Positions 1 to 7,355 of a stretch of 63,306 nt of DNA are shown here, piece by piece; the stretch's first letter is position 1, and each line of letters opens with the position of its first letter. The translations under genes and the position numbers were made by a program. The notes under the pieces were generated by a model. The model saw nothing but the letters and a program-made list of their open reading frames with translations, was not told where the DNA came from and searched no databases. The DNA comes from Salipaludibacillus aurantiacus (GTDB taxonomy: Bacteria; Bacillota; Bacilli; Bacillales; Salisediminibacteriaceae), in NCBI RefSeq assembly GCF_900111295.1, contig NZ_FOGT01000022.1, forward strand, positions 1-63,306. Direction: 5' to 3'.

Positions 1-101
1 ATCTAGAAATATCTTGAGACGCCCAATCAAAAAGCCTTGGGTGTAAAGAAATTTATAAGCTCAATTATGGGCTTAAATATAATATACGAGGAGGAGAAAC
101 T

Positions 102-431
102 ATGCTATTAAGGAATGGTTCAATTAGCAGAAGTGTCCGGCAATTGCAAAAGGACTTACTGGAGCTGGGTTATTCACTCCCCAGTTTCGGAGCAGATGGT
201 TCCTATGGAAATGAAACAGTCAATGCCGTAAGGGAGCTGCAAAATAATTATAATCTAACTGTTGATGGCATGGCTGGACCGGAGACATTGGCGACCATTA
301 AAACCCTTCTCACAGAAGAAACTGAGTTGTACCGGGTACAAGTAGGCGCCTTTACCACAAAGCAGCGAGCTAAAAAAATGGAGGACAAGCTTAAAGCTGC
401 CGGATTTGAGACATACCTTGTAAAAGGATAA
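102..431 (+). CDS. Peptidoglycan-binding / SPOR-domain small protein
   Basis: A 109-residue protein with two wall-related modules. Residues about 10-67 have the three-helix PG_binding_1 pattern (SVRQLQKDLLELGY, then FGADGSYGNETVNAV and VDGMAGPETLATI). Residues about 75-109 form a short SPOR-like repeat (YRVQVGAFTTKQRAKKMEDK). No signal peptide or catalytic domain is visible, so it may act inside the cell, in the spore, or be exported without a leader. AGGAGGAG lies just upstream of the ATG and a strong terminator follows the stop, so it is a single-gene unit. Domain calls come from pattern recognition; the cellular role is unknown. Confidence 0.75.
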   Translation: MLLRNGSISRSVRQLQKDLLELGYSLPSFGADGSYGNETVNAVRELQNNYNLTVDGMAGPETLATIKTLLTEETELYRVQVGAFTTKQRAKKMEDKLKAAGFETYLVKG

Positions 432-433
432 CT

Positions 434-470
434 AAAAAAAGAGCAGGGGAGAAGACCCTGCTCTTTTTTA
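434..470 (+). terminator. Rho-independent terminator of the first gene
   Basis: AAAGAGCAGGG and CCCTGCTCTTT pair around a 7-nt loop, followed by a T run. It starts right after the stop codon at 431. Confidence 0.9.
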
Positions 471-621
471 TAGGCCGTTAATATAAAAGATATACGACTA
501 ATCAATGTGAAAAAGTTAAAAACTTTGGTAAAGCGTCCGCTTAAAGTGGAAATAATTCAGATAGTCTAAAACTGAAATCTCCATATAAAATATGAAATAG
601 ATTCTATTGCAGTAATAAATA

Positions 622-650
622 AATAAAAAAACCCCTTGAAAACCAAGGAG
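622..650 (-). terminator. Terminator of the tRNA-Val gene
   Basis: Read on the minus strand, CTCCTTG pairs with CAAGGGG (one G-U) around a short loop and is followed by seven T. It lies about 20 bases past the tRNA 3' end, so the tRNA is a single-gene transcript. The rest of 471-667 shows nothing I recognise. Confidence 0.7.
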
Positions 651-667
651 TTATATCTGTATTGTTA

Positions 668-742
668 TGGTGGGCTGTACTGGGATCGAACCAGTGACCC
701 CTTGGTTGTCGACCAAGTGCTCTCCCGCTGAGCTAACAGCCC
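668..742 (-). tRNA. tRNA-Val (anticodon GAC), CCA encoded
   Basis: The complement folds into a full cloverleaf: acceptor GGGCTGT/ACAGCCC, D stem GCTC/GAGC, anticodon stem CTTGG/CCAAG with loop TCGACAA, 5-nt variable region, T stem ACTGG/CCAGT with TTCGATC, discriminator A, and encoded CCA at 670-668. The anticodon at loop positions 3-5 is GAC (valine). The base before it (position 33) is C rather than the nearly universal U. The gene stands alone and has its own terminator. Confidence 0.93.
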
Positions 743-897
743 GTATGTATGCTGATTCCAACTAGTTGGAATGCGCTGACGAAACAATGTGTATTGCAGC
801 GACAAATATTAATATACAAGAAAAGTGAGTGGAAGTCAATAGATTTTCTGAAAAAGTTACTGAATCCAGCTGGGAAATAATTTTTTCGCATCTTTAT

Positions 898-1077
898 TTA
901 TTCATCATATGTATAACGGACGATATACCGGTCATTTTTAATCTTCCGTATTTCAACTGACGGACCGTTTTCATAGCCGTTTACCCAGTTGTCTTCAAGC
1001 TTTGCTTTAAGGCAGCTGGCTTGAAACTTTGAAGGGAATATTTGCTTCCAGTAAATCCACCTTGGTCTTTTAATCAT
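898..1077 (-). CDS. Small conserved-looking protein, function unknown
   Basis: A 59-codon frame starting MIKRPRWIYWKQIFPS and ending with VRYTYDE. It begins with ATG 6-7 nt downstream of GGAGAGGT and stays open to TAA. The product is basic and rich in Trp and Tyr, with no membrane segment or signal peptide. It lies between the tRNA and the pgpA-like gene on the same strand. I do not recognise the family; the good ribosome binding site and unbiased composition are the case for it being real. Confidence 0.6.
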   Translation of the reverse strand: MIKRPRWIYWKQIFPSKFQASCLKAKLEDNWVNGYENGPSVEIRKIKNDRYIVRYTYDE

Positions 1078-1157
1078 TCATTACCTCTCCTAATAAATGG
1101 CCATTTTAAAAAGAATATCATTGGAAAGGGTGAGAATCAAGCACGAAGAAGAGAACC

Positions 1158-1192
1158 AATTAATAAGCCAGCCTTTTAATTAAGACTGGCTT
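1158..1192 (-). terminator. Terminator downstream of the pgpA-like gene
   Basis: AAGCCAG and CTGGCTT pair across an AT-rich loop about 20 bases past the stop of the minus-strand gene. On the minus strand TTATTAATT follows, only a moderate U-tract. Confidence 0.6.
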
Positions 1193-1213
1193 AGAAAGGT
1201 TTTCTCATTAAGT

Positions 1214-1777
1214 TTAGCCAATTCGTTCTTCTTTATCCCGGTGTTTAATTTCTTCTTCCCTTAATTGTTCTTCACGGTCCCTGATTCGGTGGGCGAGTCT
1301 GCTTGATGCATTTGCTGCAATACTGCAGACGAGATCATCAAGAAAAGTGTGGACTTTATTGCCTGGTTGTGTGTCTAATTTCTTTATAATGCCGACTTTT
1401 TCTTTATCGAGATACCCGAAGGTGGTAACAGCAATACTTCCGTATCCGAAAACGGAACCGAGGGCAATCGTTTCATCGACGCCGAATAAGCCTTCGTCCA
1501 TTTCCACGATGGATTGAAGGGGTTCTGACAATTTGTTTTGTTCAGCGAGTTTATCTAATTCAATACCGACTAAGACAGCGTGCTGGATCTCTCTTTTTTC
1601 CAGAACCGCGTCAACGCTTTCTATACAATCATCTAGAGTAATGGAGTCATTAAATTCAGACTGCATATCATAAACAATTAGAGCAACGTCCTCAATTTCA
1701 ACTCCCCGTTCTTTAAGAAGAGTTCTTGCAGCAGATTCTACGACATGGCAATGGACTGGTTGTTTTTTCTTTGACAT
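1214..1777 (-). CDS. Phosphatidylglycerophosphatase A-related protein (YutG family)
   Basis: A 187-residue protein of the soluble PgpA-like family typified by B. subtilis YutG. Recognisable blocks are HCHVVESAARTLLKERGV at the N-terminus, KREIQHAVLVGIELDKLAEQ in the middle, FGVDETIALGSVFGYGSIAVTT, and HTFLDDLVCSIAANASSRLAHRI near the end. True PgpA dephosphorylates phosphatidylglycerophosphate in phospholipid synthesis; the substrate of this branch is not certain. The last 25 residues are a charged, probably coiled tail. ATG follows GAGGAGTACG. The call rests on family resemblance. Confidence 0.8.
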   Translation of the reverse strand: MSKKKQPVHCHVVESAARTLLKERGVEIEDVALIVYDMQSEFNDSITLDDCIESVDAVLEKREIQHAVLVGIELDKLAEQNKLSEPLQSIVEMDEGLFGVDETIALGSVFGYGSIAVTTFGYLDKEKVGIIKKLDTQPGNKVHTFLDDLVCSIAANASSRLAHRIRDREEQLREEEIKHRDKEERIG

Positions 1778-2032
1778 ATGAGCGTACTCCTCTCTGTGTA
1801 AACGTCTCTACTACCTTAATTTTAACATATATTATTAAATAGCTCACATTTGGCATTCCCTTAACTTCTTTAAGAAAAACACAAATGTTACATAAAAATT
1901 TTGTAGAATAAAAGGATTTTTGTAATGGAGATAGAAGTATATTATGATGTATATACGGTGAGACAGCCTAATAAACGTGATAACTTTTAAATTAATAGAA
2001 AAATAGCAATTATTATATAAGGAGGAGTTTCA

Positions 2033-2551
2033 ATGAAGTATGGTATTGCCGTTTTCCCGTCTAAAAAATTACAAGACATGGCCAATTCATATAGGAAAAG
2101 GTACGACACGAAGTATTCTCTTGTCCCCCCGCACCTTACGTTGAAAGACCCGTTTGAAATGGAAGAAAATCAGATAAAAGAATTTTCCAAAGAGGTAAGG
2201 AAGGTTGCTAAAAAAGCTTCTCCTTTTACTTTAGAAGTTTATAAATTCAGTTCGTTTTATCCGGTAACGAATACTATTTATATGAAAGTCCGTGAAAATG
2301 AATCCCTGCTTGCTCTCCATAATGAATTAAATTCCGGGAACCTCAAGAAAGAAACAGAACATCCTTTTGTTCCTCATATAACAATCGGACAGGAAATGAA
2401 TTATGATGAATTGTCTGATGTGTTTGGCCGTTTAAAGCTGGAAACGATCAATTATGAAGAGACAGTGGACCGCTTTTCTCTTCTGTACCAATTGGAAAAC
2501 GGCACCTGGACAGTTTACGAAACTTTTTTGTTGGGAAATGATGAGAAGTAG
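2033..2551 (+). CDS. yjcG: YjcG, putative 2H phosphoesterase (LigT-like)
   Basis: A 172-residue protein with the paired motifs of the 2H phosphoesterase/2'-5' RNA ligase-like fold: H34-L-T36 (VPPHLTLKDPF) and H115-I-T117 (VPHITIGQ). The two His-x-Thr motifs normally line one active site acting on cyclic phosphodiesters in RNA or nucleotides; the natural substrate of YjcG is not established. Length matches the family. A strong AAGGAGGAG precedes the ATG. The stop overlaps the GTG start of the next gene by one base, so the two are cotranscribed and probably translationally coupled, the same pairing as yjcG-yjcF in B. subtilis. Confidence 0.9.
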   Translation: MKYGIAVFPSKKLQDMANSYRKRYDTKYSLVPPHLTLKDPFEMEENQIKEFSKEVRKVAKKASPFTLEVYKFSSFYPVTNTIYMKVRENESLLALHNELNSGNLKKETEHPFVPHITIGQEMNYDELSDVFGRLKLETINYEETVDRFSLLYQLENGTWTVYETFLLGNDEK

Positions 2552-2976
2552 TGGTTGAAGTACGTAAAGCTATAGAAGAGAATGAATTAAAAGATGTCTA
2601 CAAAGTCAGGCGCGAGGTATTTATATTGGAGCAGGGTGTGCCTGAAGAGATAGAAATTGATAATAAGGAAAAAGAAGCGATTCATTTTATTGTATATAGA
2701 GAAGGCACCCCGGTTGGCGCCGGAAGGTTGAGAATAGAAGGAACGACAGCCAAAGCTGAACGGGTGTGTATTTTAAAAGAAGTAAGAAGAAAGGGATTAG
2801 GTTCTCTCTTAATGAATGAGATGGAAGAGACTGCTAAAGCTGAAGGACTCACTAAATTCAGACTGAATGCCCAGGTACATGCGGAACCCTTTTACTTAGA
2901 AACAGGATATAAAACAATCTCAGATCAATTTTATGATGCAGACATCCTGCATGTGACTATGGAAAAAAATTTATGA
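2551..2976 (+). CDS. yjcF: YjcF, GNAT N-acetyltransferase
   Basis: A 141-residue single-domain GNAT acetyltransferase. The acetyl-CoA binding loop is seen in RVCILKEVRRKGLGSLLMNEM (R/Q-x-x-G-x-G/A), preceded by the GAGRLRIEGTTAKAERV strand and followed by FRLNAQVHAEPFYLETGY, typical of the ElaA/YjcF branch. The acceptor is unknown. The GTG start shares one base with the yjcG stop. A long perfect hairpin terminator ends the pair. Confidence 0.88.
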   Translation: MVEVRKAIEENELKDVYKVRREVFILEQGVPEEIEIDNKEKEAIHFIVYREGTPVGAGRLRIEGTTAKAERVCILKEVRRKGLGSLLMNEMEETAKAEGLTKFRLNAQVHAEPFYLETGYKTISDQFYDADILHVTMEKNL

Positions 2977-2983
2977 GAATAAT

Positions 2984-3032
2984 AAAAGGAGCTGGTCTTA
3001 AAAGTTATATTTTTAAGACCAGCTCCTTTTTA
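2984..3032. terminator. Bidirectional terminator between yjcF and luxS
   Basis: AAAAGGAGCTGGTCTTAAAA pairs with its near-perfect complement around a 6-nt loop, with T runs on both strands, so it can end yjcF (+) and luxS (-), which converge here. Confidence 0.93.
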
Positions 3033-3036
3033 TTGA

Positions 3037-3498
3037 TTACATAACTTCCGTCCAGCTGTCTTTTTCGTCAAGCATCTTGCGGGCAATGTCTTTAGCACCT
3101 TCAAGGGAATGGGACGCAGCCCATCCGCATTGAACTTCATTACAAGCAGGAACTTCTGTCGCTTTCAGAACATCATTTAACGTTTTGTCGAGCAATGAGA
3201 GCACATTGTCATAGCTGTCGTCATTAATAATTGACAAGTAAAAGCCAGTCTGGCATCCCATAGGACTGATATCCACAATTTGGGAGTGGTGGTTGCGGCT
3301 GAATTCAGCCATCATATGTTCAAGGGAATGAAGGCCGGGCATTGTCATATGCTCTTTGTTAGGCTGGCAGAACCTCAGGTCATATTTATAGATCGTATCG
3401 CCATTAGCCCCTTGAGTTGTACCGGCAAGACGAATATACGGCGCTTTAACCTTAGTATGGTCGAGGTTAAAACTCTCTACGTTCATTTTTTTAGTCAT
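3037..3498 (-). CDS. luxS: S-ribosylhomocysteine lyase LuxS
   Basis: Cleaves S-ribosylhomocysteine to homocysteine and DPD, the AI-2 precursor, in the activated methyl cycle. The 153-residue length is normal. The metal site is visible as H57, H61 ([10 protein letters not shown]) and C124 ([11 protein letters not shown]), with E60 and C82 (MGCQTGF) as catalytic residues. The canonical GCRTGF motif reads GCQTGF here. ATG follows AGGAGG. The gene is monocistronic and converges on yjcF. No S-box (SAM) riboswitch features were seen in the 200 bases upstream. Confidence 0.97.
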   Translation of the reverse strand: MTKKMNVESFNLDHTKVKAPYIRLAGTTQGANGDTIYKYDLRFCQPNKEHMTMPGLHSLEHMMAEFSRNHHSQIVDISPMGCQTGFYLSIINDDSYDNVLSLLDKTLNDVLKATEVPACNEVQCGWAASHSLEGAKDIARKMLDEKDSWTEVM

Positions 3499-3699
3499 TT
3501 TTACAGTCCTCCTTAGTAAGAATATGAGGGAAAATAAACCGCTGTCTTTTTTTATTTTAACAGGGTTTATATGAGGGTGCTACATATATCATTCTCCGTA
3601 TTGTTTAACAGTATTATGAACTTTCCAAAAAGGGAAATGGGACAGTGACATCTTATATTATAATTAGAGGTATCAGAAACTGAGAAGGAGAGACCGGAC

Positions 3700-4311
3700 A
3701 TGCCTCATAAATCCTCTGGAGAATTACTGCTTCAAAAGGAAAAAGGGTCTGCTAAAAAAGCTGAATCCTTTTACAAAAACCAGGTGCGATTGTCTTTAAA
3801 TGAGAAAATGAGAGAGTTTATTTCATACCAGACGATGGCCTTTGTAGCAACCGCCGGGTCAGACGGGGATTGCGACTGCTCTTTTCGGGCTGGAGAACCG
3901 GGCTTTATAAAAGTATTGGATAAAAATACTCTTATTTACCCTGAGTTTAAGGGCAATGGCGTCTTTGCAAGCCTGGGAAACCTTAAGGAGAATGAGAAAA
4001 TAAGTCTTCTGTTTATCGATTTTGTGTATGACCAGGTAGGACTCCACATAAACGGAACTGGCAAAATATTTAACACAGATGACTTGAGCTCCGCCCTGCA
4101 AGAAAAAGGATATCCGCTTTTTTCTCAAAAAATCAAATCAGCCGGAAAAATCGAATATTGGGTGTGGGTGACTGTTGAAGAAGCTTATATCCACTGTTCA
4201 AAACATATAATTAAAATGGTTCCGGAAGCGGACAGCAGAGCTCTTAATTGGGGAACCGATGATTTAAAGAAAAAGAAAGGGGATTTTTTCCATACAAAAT
4301 CTTTAAAATAA
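3700..4311 (+). CDS. Pyridoxamine 5'-phosphate oxidase-family flavoprotein
   Basis: A 203-residue protein of the split-barrel FMN-binding superfamily. The N-terminal helix MREFISYQTMAFVATAG leads into the first barrel strand; DCDCSFRAGEPGFIKV, LIYPEFKGNGVFASLGNL and KISLLFIDF are the typical barrel strands, and VGLHINGTGKI closes it. A C-terminal piece VTVEEAYIHCSKHIIKM is characteristic of the larger PNPOx-like proteins. The substrate is unknown; many relatives bind flavin without PNPOx activity. GAAGGAGAG precedes the ATG. It converges with the nitroreductase gene through a shared hairpin. Confidence 0.8.
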   Translation: MPHKSSGELLLQKEKGSAKKAESFYKNQVRLSLNEKMREFISYQTMAFVATAGSDGDCDCSFRAGEPGFIKVLDKNTLIYPEFKGNGVFASLGNLKENEKISLLFIDFVYDQVGLHINGTGKIFNTDDLSSALQEKGYPLFSQKIKSAGKIEYWVWVTVEEAYIHCSKHIIKMVPEADSRALNWGTDDLKKKKGDFFHTKSLK

Positions 4312-4322
4312 CTCTGCTTAAA

Positions 4323-4358
4323 CACCGCGGCTAAAGTAAAAAAGCCGCGGTTTATTTA
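4323..4358. terminator. Bidirectional terminator
   Basis: CCGCGGC pairs with GCCGCGG with A and T runs on each side, between the converging PNPOx-family and nitroreductase genes. Confidence 0.88.
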
Positions 4359-5105
4359 TTACGTCTTTAAGAAGCCTTTTTTCTGAATAAAATCTTTCAT
4401 TTCTTTTCTTCCTGCTTTACTGAGCATACGGGTCATTTGTTCTGTCCATGTGTCTGAACGTTCTCCCCCAGTGCGTTTATTATAATAGTCTGAAATGATG
4501 TTGTTATAAATGCTGAGTCCTTTTTCAACTTCTTTATCTGATGGATATGTTTCTTCAAAATAAACGTTGCCCATAGGAAGTCTTGGTTTCTGGTCTGTAG
4601 AGGTATCAGGGACGCCAACTGCCATCCCGAAAAGGGGGACCACATAATCAGGCAGTTGCAGGAGTTCTGACACTTTTTCAATGTCATTTCTAATTCCCCC
4701 AATATAGCAAATGCCAAGCTTCATAGATTCAGCAGCAATGGCTGCATTTTGGGCAGCAAGGGAGGCATCAATAGCCGCTACCATAAATTTTTCAGTTGTT
4801 TCCAGTGCTGCATTTATTTGTTTCCCTTCCATTCCAGATGCAATAGTATGCCGGTGAAGATCGGCGCAAAATATAAAAAAGTGCCCGTTTTTTTCTACAT
4901 ATGGCTGATTTCCTGCAAGCTGTGCGAGTTTAGCTTTCGTTTCAGGATTTTTAATGCCAAGTATGGTGTAAGCCTGAATGAAACTTGATGTAGAAGCTAA
5001 TTGAGCAGACTGGACAATGTAACTGATTTGTTCATCTGTTAATGGCTCGTCTTTAAATTTACGGATAGACCGGTGATTTAACAGCGTTTCAATGGTTTGG
5101 TTCAC
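4359..5105 (-). CDS. NADPH-dependent FMN oxidoreductase / nitroreductase (NfsA/NfrA type)
   Basis: A 248-residue flavoprotein of the nitroreductase superfamily. HRSIRKFKDEPLTDEQI near the N-terminus is the FMN-phosphate binding block, AQLASTSSFIQAYTILGI follows, and GICYIGGIRNDIEKVSELLQLPDYVVPLFGMAVGVP is the NfsA/FRP signature. Relatives use NADPH to reduce flavins, nitro compounds or disulfides; the true substrate is open. The GTG start lies just downstream of CAGGAG. It is a single gene. Confidence 0.88.
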   Translation of the reverse strand: MNQTIETLLNHRSIRKFKDEPLTDEQISYIVQSAQLASTSSFIQAYTILGIKNPETKAKLAQLAGNQPYVEKNGHFFIFCADLHRHTIASGMEGKQINAALETTEKFMVAAIDASLAAQNAAIAAESMKLGICYIGGIRNDIEKVSELLQLPDYVVPLFGMAVGVPDTSTDQKPRLPMGNVYFEETYPSDKEVEKGLSIYNNIISDYYNKRTGGERSDTWTEQMTRMLSKAGRKEMKDFIQKKGFLKT

Positions 5106-5218
5106 ATGATCAACTCCTGTTATGTAGTTATAATAAGTTTACCATACGTCATAAGGATTCATCGCTAATTGAAATCCGGCAGTAAGAAAGAATAAGAGCA
5201 GAGGACAGACAGAAAAAA

Positions 5219-5263
5219 TAAAAGCGCAACAGGGAGAACCGGAAGGCTCCCTATTTCGCTTTT
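5219..5263 (-). terminator. Terminator overlapping the end of yppG
   Basis: A two-part stem: AAAGCG/CGCTTT outside and AGGGAG/CTCCCT inside. The distal arm includes the yppG stop codon region. Confidence 0.8.
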
Positions 5264-5592
5264 GTAAAGAAACTTCCTACTTGTTTAACGAGGGGGCTGA
5301 CTTGATTTGCCGTTTTTACGACCTGATCCATGGTTGTCATCGCTTTTTGAAAGTCAAATTTACCGTCACTTGTCTGAAAAGCCTGCATCAGTTTTGATCC
5401 AGGGTTCTGCTGGGGCGCTGGCGGGTAACCTCCAAATTGCTGGTAAGGCGGGTAGCCGGCAGACGGATGCTGCTGTTGATAATATGACTGTCCATAACCT
5501 GGCCATTGGTTTGAAGGCGGGCTGGGTGGGTGAAACGGCTGGTGGTAATCGGGCGGCATGTTCTGCTGGCGGGGCGGACGTCCAAAAAACAT
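5251..5592 (-). CDS. YppG-like protein
   Basis: A 113-residue protein with a Pro/Gln/Tyr-rich first half (PPYQQFGGYPPAPQQNPG) and an ordered tail SKLMQAFQTSDGKFDFQKAM ending in GSFFTKAK. This layout, a disordered PQY-rich head plus the conserved FxTxDGKFDxxK block, is that of the YppG family of spore-formers, function unknown and possibly spore-associated. AAAGGAGGTG precedes the ATG. It sits 3 bases downstream of the hsp20 stop, so both form one operon. Confidence 0.75.
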   Translation of the reverse strand: MFFGRPPRQQNMPPDYHQPFHPPSPPSNQWPGYGQSYYQQQHPSAGYPPYQQFGGYPPAPQQNPGSKLMQAFQTSDGKFDFQKAMTTMDQVVKTANQVSPLVKQVGSFFTKAK

Positions 5593-5595
5593 GGC

Positions 5596-6036
5596 TTACA
5601 CCTCCTTTGTGTCAATGGATATACGTTTTCTTTTGTTCGGTATACGAATAGTCAGTAAGCCTTGAGAAAGGCTCGCTTTAATGTCTGACTGGTTGACGGC
5701 AAAAGGAAGATTAACTACCCGGTCAGATTTATGATACCTGAAGTACTGTTCAGTAGTCTTCTTAACATCATCTTTTTTCTCTGAATAACTTTCATTTTTG
5801 ATACTGATTTTTATGTGGTTTTGAAAGATATCTAACAGAATCTGTTCTTTTTTTATCCCTGGGACTTCTGCTTCAATTACATACTCATCTTTCGTTTCAT
5901 ACTGGTAGACAGGTATCATTTTGGAAGGATGAAGATGCTTAATAGCCTGGTTAAAGAAACTGTCCATTGAATTTAAAATATCCCCAAAAGGCTGTTCATG
6001 TATGGGCTTTATTTCACGCTTCTTTCGTTCGCTCAT
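5596..6036 (-). CDS. Small heat shock protein, Hsp20/alpha-crystallin family
   Basis: A 146-residue ATP-independent chaperone. The alpha-crystallin domain spans about residues 42-140: YETKDEYVIEAEVPGIKKEQI at its start, ISIKNES in the middle and LSQGLLTIRIPNK as the closing G-x-L motif. I place the start at ATG 6036, with AAGAGGTGAT just upstream; the frame is open three codons further to a GTG, but that GTG lies inside the ribosome binding site. The acidic/basic N-terminus is short. Likely holds unfolded proteins; similar Bacillus proteins are spore or stress related. No CIRCE or clear SigB promoter was found upstream. Confidence 0.85.
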   Translation of the reverse strand: MSERKKREIKPIHEQPFGDILNSMDSFFNQAIKHLHPSKMIPVYQYETKDEYVIEAEVPGIKKEQILLDIFQNHIKISIKNESYSEKKDDVKKTTEQYFRYHKSDRVVNLPFAVNQSDIKASLSQGLLTIRIPNKRKRISIDTKEV

Positions 6037-6254
6037 TAATATCACCTCTTAAACCGTGTTTCCTGTATTAATATATGTAACGAAACTGCTAAGTGAATGG
6101 GCATATGTCCGTGTAAAAGAAATGAAAAAATAAATATTATTTCTCTCACCCTTTCCTGACTCTCCGTACTTTCTTTTTCACGGTTATATTGGCATAATGG
6201 ATTGTAGTAGAATTTGAATCTTACGAAAATCTTTCAGAATAAAGGTGTGATCAT

Positions 6255-6368
6255 ATGGGGAAGGTTCAAAAGGCAGTAATAATTGTACTGCTGGTCGGAG
6301 CAGCTGCCGTAGTTGTTACATATACCATTTTGACGATCTTAGCTATTGTATACGGGGCGGGGGGCTGA
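6255..6368 (+). CDS. 37-residue single-span membrane peptide
   Basis: ATG follows AAAGGTGTGATCAT. The peptide is MGKVQKA, then a long hydrophobic segment (VIIVLLVGAAAVVVTYTILT and on to residue 33), ending YGAGG. Positive charges at the N-terminus suggest the N-terminus stays inside. It is followed by a hairpin terminator and has no close neighbours on its strand. Family and role unknown. Confidence 0.6.
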   Translation: MGKVQKAVIIVLLVGAAAVVVTYTILTILAIVYGAGG

Positions 6369-6413
6369 CTGTAAACATAAAATTAAAAATCAGGTTCAAG
6401 TTTCCTTAAATGT

Positions 6414-6455
6414 AAAAGATGGCTCCCACCTAAGGCGAGGGCCATCTTTATTTTA
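6414..6455. terminator. Hairpin terminator
   Basis: AAAGATGGC pairs with GCCATCTTT, with an inner CCC/GGG pairing. It can serve the small membrane peptide on the plus strand and the ABC ATPase gene on the minus strand. Confidence 0.8.
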
Positions 6456-6473
6456 GAAGTTTATTCTAGTCAT

Positions 6474-7166
6474 TTAATGAAGCTGTCCTTCTTCATTTTT
6501 TTCTACCAGCTGGCAGTTTTCTACAGTAAAATGCCGGTCTGCCTGATCTCTGATTGTCTCATCATTTGTAACTGCAATAACGGTTAACCCTTGTTTTTTT
6601 GCAAAATTCATCAAGCGGTCAAGCACAGCTTCTCCTTCTGGACCATCCAGGGCTTTTGTTGGTTCATCAGCCAATATAAGTTTAGGCCTGGTCATGAGTA
6701 TGCGGCCGATACTGGCGAGGATCTGGTGTTTATCATCCAGTCCTTCAATGGATTCATCCAGCTTTTCCTCGGAAAAACCAAGATCCTTTAAAATCTCACC
6801 AGCTTGTTTGTATTTTTCCTCATATTGAGGGTTGTCAGGCTTCAGGCCTAGAAGAAGGTTTTGTCTGGCTGACAGGTAGGGAATCAGCACCCCTTCTTCG
6901 TTTATATAACCTATGTTTTCAAGGCGCCACTCCGTACGTTTCCTTATAGTCAAAAGGTCTTCCCCAAATACGTGAACACTGCCTTTATTGGCAGGTGTCA
7001 TGGCTGCGAGCATCCGCAGTAAAGTTGATTTTCCTGTACCTTCTTCGCCTGATATGACAACGAGTTCCCCCTCGCGCACAGTAAAGTTCATATCATTAAA
7101 TAATGTTGTCATTTGAGAACCATTAGAAAAACGTTTCACCACTTGATTTAATTCTATCGCATTCAT
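6474..7166 (-). CDS. ABC-type ATP-binding protein with degenerate motifs
   Basis: A 230-residue ABC ATPase resembling the MacB/LolD/YtrE branch. Walker A (residues 40-48, GEEGTGKST) and Walker B with its glutamate (163-169, LILADEP) are intact, and the D-loop (KALDG) is present. Three other elements depart from consensus: the Q-loop reads GYINEEG (Glu90 where Gln is expected), the LSGGQ signature reads LDDKH (143-147), and the H-loop reads AVTND (Asn201 for His). No permease gene adjoins it. ATP binding seems likely; normal transport cycling is doubtful. Confidence 0.8.
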   Translation of the reverse strand: MNAIELNQVVKRFSNGSQMTTLFNDMNFTVREGELVVISGEEGTGKSTLLRMLAAMTPANKGSVHVFGEDLLTIRKRTEWRLENIGYINEEGVLIPYLSARQNLLLGLKPDNPQYEEKYKQAGEILKDLGFSEEKLDESIEGLDDKHQILASIGRILMTRPKLILADEPTKALDGPEGEAVLDRLMNFAKKQGLTVIAVTNDETIRDQADRHFTVENCQLVEKNEEGQLH

Positions 7167-7304
7167 ACGTCAGCACCCCCGAAAGTGTGGTTTCGCCATA
7201 CCGGCTGAATCATTGAGACTCTAACTCCTTTAGATATATTAAACCATGAAATAAACATAAATGAAACCGCTGTCATTTAAAAAGATTGACAATTTTGTAA
7301 AATT

Positions 7305-7342
7305 AAAAAACTTTCTACTGTATCAATAGTAGAAAGTTTTTT
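7305..7342 (-). terminator. Terminator of the first RCK gene
   Basis: AAAACTTTCTACT pairs with AGTAGAAAGTTTT around an 8-nt loop, T run on both strands. Confidence 0.9.
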
Positions 7343-7355
7343 AAGGTAACAAACG

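Noticed and set aside
2033-3498. Quorum-sensing cluster around luxS
   Set aside because: Neighbours are ordinary yjcG-yjcF genes; no receptor, kinase or AI-2 transport gene is linked.
3499-3699. SAM (S-box) riboswitch before luxS
   Set aside because: No kink-turn or four-way junction pattern and no terminator in the leader.
6037-6045. GTG 6045 as the start of the hsp20 gene
   Set aside because: It lies inside the AAGAGGTGAT ribosome site of ATG 6036.
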